This document shows positions 1 through 12,414 of a stretch of 64,000 nucleotides of DNA, piece after piece (position 1 is the stretch's first letter; every line of letters starts with the position of its first letter). Source of the DNA: Odiellus spinosus (lineage: Eukaryota; Arthropoda; Arachnida; Opiliones; Phalangiidae); assembly GCA_963920705.1 (NCBI GenBank), contig OY987228.1:248001-312000 (forward strand). The letters are read 5' to 3'. The notes under the pieces were generated by a model, which was given only the letters and a program-made list of their open reading frames with translations, had not been told where the DNA came from and made no database searches. The translations under genes and the position numbers were made by a program.

Positions 1-1785
1 TGCCAAATAACCAATCGCTGACCAATAGCCAAATAACCAATCGCTGACCAATAGCCAAATAACCAACCTCTAGCCAATAGCCAAATAACCATTCGCTGAC
101 CAATAGCCAAATAACCAATCGCTGACCAATTGCCAAATAACCAATCGCTGACCAATTGCCAAATAACCATTCGCTGACCAATAGCCAAAAAACCAATCGC
201 TGACCAATAGCCAAATAATCAATCTCTGACCAATAGCCAAATAACCAATCGCTGACCAATAGACAAATAACCATTCGCTGACCAATAGCCAAATAACCAT
301 TCGCTGACCAATAGCCAAATAACCAATCGCTGACCAATTGCCAAATAACCAATCGCTGACCAATTGCCAAATAATCAATCGCTGACCAATTGCCAAATAA
401 CCAATCGCTGACCAATTGCCAAATAACCAATCGCTGACCAATAGCCAAATAACCATTCGCTGACCCATGGAAAAATAACCATTCGCTGACCCATAGCCAA
501 CTAGCCAATCGCTGACCAATTGCCAAATAACCAATCGCTGACCAATTGCCAAATAACCAATCGCTGAAGAATAGCCAAATAACCAATCGCTGACCAATAG
601 TCAAATAACCAATCGCTGACCAATTGCCAAATAACCAATCGCTAACTAATTGCCAAATAAACATTCCCTGACCAATAGCCAAATAACCATTCGCTGACCA
701 ATAGCCAAATAACCATTCGCTGACCAATAGCCAAATAACCAATCGCTGACCAATAGCCAAATAATCAATCTCTGACCAATAGACAAATAACCAATCGCTG
801 ACCAATAGCCAAATAACCATTCGCTGACCAATTGCCAAATAGCCAATCGCTGACCAATTGCCAAATAACCAATCGCTGACCAATTGCCAAATAACCAATC
901 GCTGACCAATTGCCAAATAACCAATCGCTGACCAATTGCCAAATAACCAATCGCTGACCAATAGCCAAATAACCAATCGCTGACCAATAGCCAAATAACC
1001 ATTCGCTGACCAATAGCCAAATAACCAATCGCTGACCAATTGCCAAATAACCAATCGCTAACTAATTGCCAAATAACCATTCGCTGGCCAATAGCCAAAT
1101 AACCATTCGCTGACCAATAGCCAAATAACCATTCGCTGACCAATAGCCAAATAACCAATCGCTGACCAATAGCCAAATAATCAATCTCTGACCAATAGCC
1201 AAATAACCAATCGCTGACCAATAGCCAAATAACCAATCGCTGACCAATAGCCAAATAGCCATTCGCTGACCAATAGCCAAATAGCCATTCGCTGACCAAT
1301 AGCCAAATAACCAATCGCTGATCAATTGCCAAATAACCAATCGCTGATCAATTGCCAAATAACCAATCGCTGACCAATTGCCAAATAACCAATCGCTGAC
1401 CAATAGCCAAATAACCAATCGCTGACCAATTGCCAAATAACCAATCGCTGACCAATAGCCAAATAACCAATCGCTGACCAATTGCCGAATAACCAATCGC
1501 GGACCAATTGCCAAATAACCAATCGCTGACCAATTGCCAAATAACCAATCGCTGACCAATTTACAAATAACCAATCGCTGACCAATAGCCAAATAACCAA
1601 TCGCTGACCAATTGCCAAATAACCAATCGCTGACCAATCGCTGACCAATTGCCAAATAACCATTCGTTGACCAATTGCTAAATAACCAATCGCTGACCAA
1701 TAGCCAAATAACCAATAGCCAAATAACCATTCGCTGACCAATAGCCAAATAACCAATCGCTGACCAATTGCCAAATAACCAATCG

Positions 1786-4700
1786 CTAACTAATTGCCAA
1801 ATAACCATTCGCTGACCAATAGCCAAATAACCATTCGCTGACCAATAGCCAAATAACCATTCGCTGACCAATAGCCAAATAACCAATCGCTGACCAATAG
1901 CCAAATAACCAATCGCTGACCAATTGCCAAATAACCAATCGCTGACCAATTGCCAAATAACCAATCGCTGACCAATTGCCAAATAACCAATCGCTGACCA
2001 ATAGCCAAATAACCAATCGCTGACCAATAGCCAAATAACCAATCTCTGGCCAATAGCCAAATATCCAATCGCTGACCAATCGCTGACCAATTGCCAAATA
2101 ACCATTCGCTGACCAATAGCCAAATAACCAATCGCTGACCAATTGCCAAATATCCAATCGCTGACCAATCGCTGACCAATTGCCAAATAACCATTCGCTG
2201 ACCAATAGCCAAATAACCATTCGCTGACCAATAGCCAAATAACCAATCGCTGACCAATAGCCAAATAACCATTCCCTGACCAATAGCCAAATAACCAATC
2301 GCTGACCAATTGCCAAATAACTAATCGCTGACCAATTGCCAAATAACCAATCGCTGACCAATTGCCAAATAACCAATCGCTGACCAATTGCCAAATAACA
2401 AATCGCTGACCAATTGCCAAATAACCAATCGCTGACCAATAGCCAAATAACCAATCGCTGACCAATAGCCAAATAACCAATCTCTGGCCAATAGCCAAAT
2501 AACCATTCGCTGACCAATGGCCAAATAACCAATCGCTGACCAATTGCCAAATAACCAATCGCTGACCAATTGCCAAATAACCAATCGCTGACCAATTGCC
2601 AAATAACCAATCGCTGACCAATTTCCAAATAACCAATCGCTGACCAATAGCCAAATAACCAATCGCTGACCAATTGCCAAATAACCAATCGCTGACCAAT
2701 CGCTGACCAATTGCCAAATAACCATTCGCTGACCAATTGCCAAATAACCAATCGCTGACCAATAGCCAAATAACCAATAGCCAAATAACCATTCGCTGAC
2801 CAATAGCCAAATAACCAATCGCTGACCAATTGCCAAATAACCAATCGCTAACTAATTGCCAAATAACCATTCGCTGACCAATAGCCAAATAACCATTCGC
2901 TGACCAATAGCCAAATAACCATTCGCTGACCAATAGCCAAATAACCAATCGCTGACCAATAGCCAAATAACCAATCGCTGACCGATTGCCAAATAACCAA
3001 TCGCTGACCAATTGCCAAATAACCAATCGCTGACCAATTGCCAAATAACCAATCGCTGACCAATAGCCAAATAACCAATCGCTGACCAATAGCCAAATAA
3101 CCAATCTCTGGCCAATAGCCAAATATCCAATCGCTGACCAATCGCTGACCAATTGCCAAATAACCATTCGCTGACCAATAGCCAAATAACCAATCGCTGA
3201 CCAATTGCCAAATATCCAATCGCTGACCAATCGCTGACCAATTGCCAAATAACCATTCGCTGACCAATAGCCAAATAACCATTCGCTGACCAATAGCCAA
3301 ATAACCAATCGCTGACCAATAGCCAAATAACCATTCGCTGACCAATAGCCAAATAACCAATCGCTGACCAATTGCCAAATAACCAATCGCTGACCAATTG
3401 CCAAATAACCATTCGCTGACCAATTGCTAAATAACCAATCGCTGACCAATAGCCAAATAACCAATAGCCAAATAACCATTCGCTGACCAATAGCCAAATA
3501 ACCAATCGCTGACCAATTGCCAAATAACCAATCGCTAACTAATTGCCAAATAACCATTCGCTGACCAATAGCCAAATAACCATTCGCTGACCAATAGCCA
3601 AATAACCATTCGCTGACCAATAGCCAAATAACCAATCGCTGACCAATAGCCAAATAACCAATCGCTGACCAATTGCCAAATAACCAATCGCTGACCAATT
3701 GCCAAATAACCAATCGCTGACCAATTGCCAAATAACCAATCGCTGACCAATAGCCAAATAACCAATCGCTGACCAATAGCCAAATAACCAATCTCTGGCC
3801 AATAGCCAAATATCCAATCGCTGACCAATCGCTGACCAATTGCCAAATAACCATTCGCTGACCAATAGCCAAATAACCAATCGCTGACCAATTGCCAAAT
3901 ATCCAATCGCTGACCAATCGCTGACCAATTGCCAAATAACCATTCGCTGACCAATAGCCAAATAACCATTCGCTGACCAATAGCCAAATAACCAATCGCT
4001 GACCAATAGCCAAATAACCATTCCCTGACCAATAGCCAAATAACCAATCGCTGACCAATTGCCAAATAACTAATCGCTGACCAATTGCCAAATAACCAAT
4101 CGCTGACCAATTGCCAAATAACCAATCGCTGACCAATTGCCAAATAACCAATCGCTGACCAATTGCCAAATAACCAATCGCTGACCAATAGCCAAATAAC
4201 CAATCGCTGACCAATAGCCAAATAACCAATCTCTGGCCAATAGCCAAATAACCATTCGCTGACCAATGGCCAAATAACCAATCGCTGACCAATTGCCAAA
4301 TAACCAATCGCTGACCAATTGCCAAATAACCAATCGCTGACCAATTGCCAAATAACCAATCGCTGACAAATTTCCAAATAACCAATCGCTGACCAATAGC
4401 CAAATAACCAATCGCTGACCAATTGCCAAATAACCAATCGCTGACCAATCGCTGACCAATTGCCAAATAACCATTCGCTGACCAATTGCCAAATAACCAA
4501 TCGCTGACCAATAGCCAAATAACCAATAGCCAAATAACCATTCGCTGACCAATAGCCAAATAACCAATCGCTGACCAATTGCCAAATAACCAATCGCTAA
4601 CTAATTGCCAAATAACCATTCGCTGACCAATAGCCAAATAACCATTCGCTGACCAATAGCCAAATAACCATTCGCTGACCAATAGCCAAATAACCAATCG

Positions 4701-5080
4701 CTGACCAATAGCCAAATAACCAATCGCTGACCGATTGCCAAATAACCAATCGCTGACCAATTGCCAAATAACCAATCGTTGACCAATTGCCAAATAACCA
4801 ATCGCTGACCAATAGCCAAATAACCAATCGCTGACCAATAGCCAAATAACCAATCTCTGGCCAATAGCCAAATATCCAATCGCTGACCAATCGCTGACCA
4901 ATTGCCAAATAACCATTCGCTGACCAATAGCCAAATAACCAATCGCTGACCAATTGCCAAATATCCAATCGCTGACCAATCGCTGACCAATTGCCAAATA
5001 ACCATTCGCTGACCAATAGCCAAATAACCATTCGCTGACCAATAGCCAAATAACCATTCGCTGACCAATAGCCAAATAAT
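1786..5080. repeat. Higher-order duplication of 1749 bp within the 26-bp satellite
   Basis: Patterns of variant units in about 1786-3534 recur 1749 bp later, in about 3535-5080. The shared landmarks are the CTAACTAATT unit and the ATCTCTGGCC and CAATGGCC variants, which keep their order. The period is a multiple of 3, which is why the open frames recur identically. This indicates segmental amplification by unequal exchange or replication slippage over blocks of about 67 units. Confidence 0.8.
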
Positions 5081-5585
5081 CAATCGCTGACCAATTGCCA
5101 AATAACTAATCGCTGACCAATTGCCAAATAACCAATCGCTGACCAATTGCCAAATAACCAATCGCTGACCAATTGCCAAATAACCAATCGCTGACCAATT
5201 GCCAAATAACCAATCGCTGACCAATAGCCAAATAACCAATCGCTGACCAATAGCCAAATAACCAATCTCTGGCCAATAGCCAAATAACCATTCGCTGACC
5301 AATGGCCAAATAACCAATCGCTGACCAATAGCCAAATAATCAATCTCTGACCAATAAACAAATAACCAATCGCTGACCAATAGCCAAATAACCATTCGCT
5401 GACCAATAGACAAATAACCATTCGCTGACCAATAGCCAAATAACCAATCGCTGACCAATTGCCAAATAACCAATCGCTGACCAATTGCCAAATAACCAAT
5501 CGCTGACCAATTGCCAAATAACCAATCGCTGACCAATTGCCAAATAACCAATCGCTGACCAATAGCCAAATATCCATTCGCTGAC

Positions 5586-6430
5586 CCATGGAAAAATAAC
5601 CATTCGCTAACAAATAGCCACTAGCCAATCGCTGACCAATTGCCAAATAACCAATCGCTGACCAATTGCCAAATAACCAATCGCTGACCAATTGCCAAAT
5701 AACCATTCGCTGACCAATAGCCAAATAACCAATCGCTGACCAATAGCCAAATAATCAATCTCTGACCAATAAACAAATAACCAATCGCTGACCAATAGCC
5801 AAATAACCATTCGCTGACCAATAGACAAATAACCATTCGCTGACCAATAGCCAAATAACCAATCGCTGACCAATTGCCAAATAACCAATCGCTGACCAAT
5901 TGCCAAATAACCAATCGCTGACCAATTGCCAAATAACCAATCGCTGACCAATTGCCAAATAACCAATCGCTGACCAATAGCCAAATATCCATTCGCTGAC
6001 CCATGGAAAAATAACCATTCGCTGACAAATAGCCACTAGCCAATCGCTGACCAATTGCCAAATAACCAATCGCTGACCAATTGCCAAATAACCAATCGCT
6101 GACCAATTGCCAAATAACCATTCGCTGACCAATAGCCAAATAACCAATCGCTGACCAATAGCCAAATAATCAATCTCTGACCAATAAACAAATAACCAAT
6201 CGCTGACCAATAGCCAAATAACCATTCGCTGACCAATAGACAAATAACCATTCGCTGACCAATAGCCAAATAACCAATCGCTGACCAATTGCCAAATAAC
6301 CAATCGCTGACCAATTGCCAAATAACCAATCGCTGACCAATTGCCAAATAACCAATCGCTGACCAATTGCCAAATAACCAATCGCTGACCAATAGCCAAA
6401 TATCCATTCGCTGACCCATGGAAAAATAAC
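5586..6430. repeat. 415-bp higher-order repeat, three copies, marked by a CCATGG variant unit
   Basis: A distinctive variant unit containing CCATGGAAAAATAACC begins at 5586, 6001 and 6416, exactly 415 bp apart. Each is followed by a GCCACTAGCC or GCCAACTAGCC segment. Related variant units occur at 465, 7752, 10596 and 11131. They mark a second, shorter higher-order period inside the satellite. Confidence 0.75.
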
Positions 6431-9400
6431 CATTCGCTGACAAATAGCCACTAGCCAATCGCTGACCAATTGCCAAATAACCAATCGCTGACCAATTGCC
6501 AAATAACCAATCGCTGAAGAATAGCCAAATAACCAATCGCTGACCAATAGCCAAATAACCAATCGCTGACCAATTGCCAAATAACCAATCGCTAACTAAT
6601 TGCCAAATAACCATTCCCTGACCAATAGCCAAATAACCATTCGCTGACCAATAGCCAAATAACCATTCGCTGACCAATAGCCAAATAACCAATCGCTGAC
6701 CAATAGCCAAATAATCAATCTCTGACCAATAGACAAATAACCAATCGCTGACCAATAGCCAAATAACCATTCGCTGACCAATTGCCAAATAACCAATCGC
6801 TGACCAATTGCCAAATAACCAATCGCTGACCAATTGCCAAATAACCAATCGCTGACCAATTGCCAAATAACCAATCGCTGACCAATTGCCAAATAACCAA
6901 TCGCTGACCAATAGCCAAATAACCAATCGCTGACCAATAGCCAAATAACCATTCGCTGACCAATAGCCAAATAACCATTCGCTGACCAATAGCCAAATAA
7001 CCAATCGCTGACCAATTGCCAAATATCCAATCGCTGACCAATCGCTGACCAATTGCCAAATAACCATTCGCTGACCAATAGCCAAATAACCATTCGCTGA
7101 CCAATAGCCAAATAACCAATCGCTGACCAATAGCCAAATAACCATTCGCTGACCAATAGCCAAATAACCAATCGCTGACCAATTGCCAAATAACTAATCG
7201 CTGACCAATTGCCAAATAACCAATCGCTGACCAATTGCCAAATAACCAATCGCTGACCAATTGCCAAATAACCAATCGCTGACCAATTGCCAAATAACCA
7301 ATCGCTGACCAATAGCCAAATAACCAATCGCTGACCAATAGCCAAATAACCAATCTCTGGCCAATAGCCAAAAAACCATTCGCTGACCAATGGCCAAATA
7401 ACCAATCGCTGACCAATTGCCAAATAACCAATCGCTGACCAATTGCCAAATAACCATTCGCTGACCAATAGCCAAATAACCAATCGCTGACCAATAGCCA
7501 AATAATCAATCTCTGACCAATAAACAAATAACCAATCGCTGACCAATAGCCAAATAACCATTCGCTGACCAATAGACAAATAACCATTCGCTGACCAATA
7601 GCCAAATAACCAATCGCTGACCAATTGCCAAATAACCAATCGCTGACCAATTGCCAAATAACCAATCGCTGACCAATTGCCAAATAACCAATCGCTGACC
7701 AATTGCCAAATAACCAATCGCTGACCAATAGCCAAATATCCATTCGCTGACCCATGGAAAAATAACCATTCGCTGACAAATAGCCACTAGCCAATCGCTG
7801 ACCAATTGCCAAATAACCAATCGCTGACCAATTGCCAAATAACCAATCGCTGAAGAATAGCCAAATAACCAATCGCTGACCAATAGCCAAATAACCAATC
7901 GCTGACCAATTGCCAAATAACCAATCGCTAACTAATTGCCAAATAACCATTCCCTGACCAATAGCCAAATAACCATTCGCTGACCAATAGCCAAATAACC
8001 ATTCGCTGACCAATAGCCAAATAACCAATCGCTGACCAATAGCCAAATAATCAATCTCTGACCAATAGACAAATAACCAATCGCTGACCAATAGCCAAAT
8101 AACCATTCGCTGACCAATTGCCAAATAACCAATCGCTGACCAATTGCCAAATAACCAATCGCTGACCAATTGCCAAATAACCAATCGCTGACCAATTGCC
8201 AAATAACCAATCGCTGACCAATTGCCAAATAACCAATCGCTGACCAATAGCCAAATAACCAATCGCTGACCAATAGCCAAATAACCATTCGCTGACCAAT
8301 AGCCAAATAACCAATCGCTGACCAATTGCCAAATAACCAATCGCTAACTAATTGCCAAATAACCATTCGCTGACCAATAGCCAAATAACCATTCGCTGAC
8401 CAATAGCCAAATAACCATTCGCTGACCAATAGCCAAATAATCAATCTCTGACCAATAGCCAAATAACCAATCGCTGACCAATAGCCAAATAACCAATCGC
8501 TGACCAATAGCCAAATAGCCATTCGCTGACAAATAGCCAAATAACCAATCGCTGATCAATTGCCAAATAACCAATCCCTGACCAATTGCCAAATAACCAA
8601 TCGCTGACCAATAGCCAAATAACCAATCGCTGACCAATTGCCAAATAACCAATCGCTGACCAATAGCCAAATATCCAATCGCTGACCAATTGCAAAATAA
8701 CCAATCGCGGACCAATAGCCAAATAACCATTCGCTGACCAATTGCCAAATAACCAATCGCTGACCAATTGCCAAATAATCAATCGCTGACCAATTGCCAA
8801 ATAACCAATCGCTGACCAATTGCCAAATAACCAATCGCTGACCAATTGCCAAATAACCAATCGCTGACCAATAGCCAAATAACCAATCGCTGACCAATAG
8901 CCAAATAACCATTCGCTGTACAATAGCCAAATAACCAATCGCTGACCAATTGCCAAATAACCAATCGCTAACTAATTGCCAAATAACCATTCGCTGGCCA
9001 ATAGCCAAATAACCATTCGCTGACCAATAGCCAAATAACCATTCGCTGACCAATAGCCAAATAACCAATCGCTGACCAATAGCCAAATAATCAATCTCTG
9101 ACCAATAGCCAAATAACCAATCGCTGACCAATAGCCAAATAACCAATCGCTGACCAATAGCCAAATAGCCATTCGCTGACCAATAGCCAAATAACCAATC
9201 GCTGATCAATTGCCAAATAACCAATCGCTGATCAATTGCCAAATAACCAATCGCTGACCAATTGCCAAATAACCAATCGCTGACCAATAGCCAAATAACC
9301 AATCGCTGACCAATTGCCACATAACCAATCGCTGACCAATAGCCAAATAACCAATCGCTGACCAATTGCCGAATAACCAATCGCGGACCAATAGCCAAAT

Positions 9401-12308
9401 AACCAATCGCTGACCAATTGCCAAATAACCAATCGCTGACCAATCGCTGACCAATTGCCAAATAACCATTCGCTGACCAATTGCCAAATAACCAATCGCT
9501 GACCAATAGCCAAATAACCAATCGCTGACCAATTGCCAAATAACCAATCGCTAACTAATTGCCAAATAACCATTCGCTGACCAATAGCCAAATAACGATT
9601 CGCTGACCAATAGCCAAATAACCATTCGCTGACCAATAGCCAAATAACCAATCGCTGAATAATAGCCAAATAACCAATCGCTGACCAATTGCCAAATAAC
9701 CAATCGCTGACCAATTGCCAAATAACCAATCGCTGACCAATTGCCAAATAACCATTCGCTGACCAATAGCCAAATAACCATTCGCTGACCAATAGCCAAA
9801 TAACCAATCGCTGACCAATAGCCAAATAACCATTCGCTGACCAATAGCCAAATAACCAATCGCTGACCAATTGCCAAATAACTAATCGCTGACCAATTGC
9901 CAATTAACCAATCGCTGACCAATTGCCAAATAACCAATCGCTGACCAATTGCCAAATAACCAATCGCTGACCAATTGCCAAATAACCAATCGCTGACCAA
10001 TAGCCAAATAACCAATCGCTGACCAATAGCCAAATAACCAATCTCTGGCCAATAGCCAAATAACCATTCGCTGACCAATGGCCAAATAACCAATCGCTGA
10101 CCAATTGCCAAATAACCATTCGCTGACCAATAGCCAAATAACCAATCGCTGACCAATAGCCAAATAATCAATCTCTGACCAATAGCCAAATAACCAATCG
10201 CTGACCAATAGCCAAATAACCAATCTCTGGCCAATAGCCAAATAACCATTCGCTGACCAATTGCCAAATAACCAATCGCTGACCAATTGCCAAATAACCA
10301 TTCGCTGACCAATAGCCAAATAACCAATCGCTGACCAATAGCCAAATAATCAATCTCTGACCAATAGCCAAATAACCAATCGCTGACCAATAGCCAAATA
10401 ACCATTCGCTGACCAATAGACAAATAACCATTCGCTGACCAATAGCCAAATAACCAACCGCTGACCAATTGCCAAATAACCAATCGCTGACCAATTGCCA
10501 AATAACCAATCGCTGACCAATTGCCAAATAACCAATCGCTGACCAATTGCCAAATAACCAATCGCTGACCAATAGCCAAATAACCATTCGCTGACCCATG
10601 GAAAAATAACCATTCGCTGACCCATAGCCAACTAGCCAATCGCTGACCAATTGCCAAATATCCAATCGCGGACCAATTGCCAAATAACCAATCGCTGAAG
10701 AATAGCCAAATAACCAATAGCCAAATAACCAATCGCTGACCAATTGCCAAATAACCAATCGCTAACTAATTGCCAAATAACCATTCCCTGACCAATAGCC
10801 AAATAACCATTCGCTGAGCAATAGCCAAATAACCATTCGCTGACCAATAGCCAAATAACCAATCGCTGACCAATAGCCAAATAATCAATCTCTGACCAAT
10901 AGACAAATAACCAATCGCTGACCAATAGCCAAATAACCATTCGCTGACCAATAGACAAATAACCATTCGCTGACCAATAGCCAAATAACCAATCGCTGAC
11001 CAATTGCCAAATAACCAATCGCTGACCAATTGCCAAATAACCAATCGCTGACCAATTGCCAAATAACCAATCGCTGACCAATTGCCAAATAACCAATCGC
11101 TGACCAATAGCCAAATAACCATTCGCTGACCCATGGAAAAATAACCATTCGCTGACAAATAGCCACTAGCCAATCGCTGACCAATTGCCAAATAACCAAT
11201 CGCTGACCAATTGCCAAATAACCAATCGCTGAAGAATAGCCAAATAACCAATCGCTGACCAATAGCCAAATAACCAATCGCTGACCAATTGCCAAATAAC
11301 CAATCGCTAACTAATTGCCAAATAACCATTCCCTGACCAATAGCCAAATAACCATTCGCAGACCAATAGCCAAATAACCATTCGCTGACCAATAGCCAAA
11401 TAACCAATCGCTGAATAATAAAGCCAAATAATCAATCTCTGACCAATAGACAAATAACCAATTGCTGACCAATAGCCAAATAACCATTCGCTGACCAATT
11501 GCCAAATAACCAATCGCTGACCAATTGCCAAATAACCAATCGCTGACCAATTGCCAAATAACCAATCGCTGACCAATTGCCAAATAACCAATCGCTGACC
11601 AATAGCCAAATAACCAATCGCTGACCAATAGCCAAATAACCATTCGCTGACCAATAGCCAAATAACCAATCGCTGACCAATTGCCAAATAACCAATCGCT
11701 AACTAATTGCCAAATAACCATTCGCTGACCAATAGCCAAATAACCATTCGCTGACCAATAGCCAAATAACCATTCGCTGACCAATAGCCAAATAACCAAT
11801 CGCTGACCAATAGCCAAATAATCAATCTCTGACCAATAGCCAAATAACCAATCGCTGACCAATAGCCAAATAACCAATCGCTGACCAATAGCCAAATAGC
11901 CATTCGCTGACCAATAGCCAAATAACCAATCGCTGATCAATTGCCAAATAACCAATTCCTGACCAATTGCCAAATAACCAATCGCTGACCAATAGCCAAA
12001 TAACCAATCGCTGACCAATTGCCAAATAACCAATCGCTGACCAATAGCCAAATAACCAATCGCTGACCAATTGCAAAATAACCAATCGCTGACCAATTGC
12101 AAAATAACCAATCGCTGACCAATTGCCAAATAACCAATCGCTGACCAATTGCCAAATAACCAATCGCTGACCAATTGCCAAATAACCAATCGCTGACAAA
12201 TTTTCAAATAACCAATCGCTGACCAATTGCCAAATAACCAATCGCTGACCAATTGCCATATAACCAATCGCTGACCAATTGCCAAATAACCAATCGCTGA
12301 CCAATTGC

Positions 12309-12414
12309 CGGTGACTGATTCATTCAGTTTATTTTTTTTAGGGTATTTTTTTTTGCCGCAGTCCTAAACTGCCCCGAGCATTGGATATTTTTTTTCGTTA
12401 GAAAATGACTAACT
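12309..12414. other. Junction segment between satellite and LINE remnant
   Basis: Short T-rich sequence between the end of the 26-bp array and the first recognisable reverse transcriptase codons. I see no tRNA-like sequence here, so the 5' side of the LINE does not preserve the tRNA half that borders its 3' side. It may be degraded 5' LINE sequence. Confidence 0.5.

Larger units (their letters stand above)
1..12308. repeat. 26-bp satellite array (about 470 units)
   Basis: A head-to-tail array with a 26-bp period fills the left edge of the window and continues beyond it. Each unit holds the core CCAATCGCTGACCAAT followed by a TGCCAAATAA or AGCCAAATAA tail, so there are two CCAAT pentamers per unit, 11 bp apart. 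Common variants are ATTCGCTG, TCTCTG and CTAACTAA. Some units carry an extra 11-bp CCAATCGCTGA or are shortened. No strand of this array resembles a gene. The minus strand is open over long distances only because the unit lacks stops in the frames used. The array ends abruptly at about 12308, just before the LINE remnant. Confidence 0.97.

Noticed and set aside
70..12304. Dozens of minus-strand ORFs up to 1337 codons with WLFGNWSAIGYLAIGQ-type repeats
   Set aside because: They are all translations of the 26-bp satellite in different registers and overlap each other. They have no start context, no splice structure and no domain, so they are not listed as genes.
1..12308. CRISPR-like appearance (regular short repeats)
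   Set aside because: The 26-bp units are contiguous with no unique spacers and no cas genes, and the window is eukaryotic. The same applies to the 28-bp array at 50076-64000.
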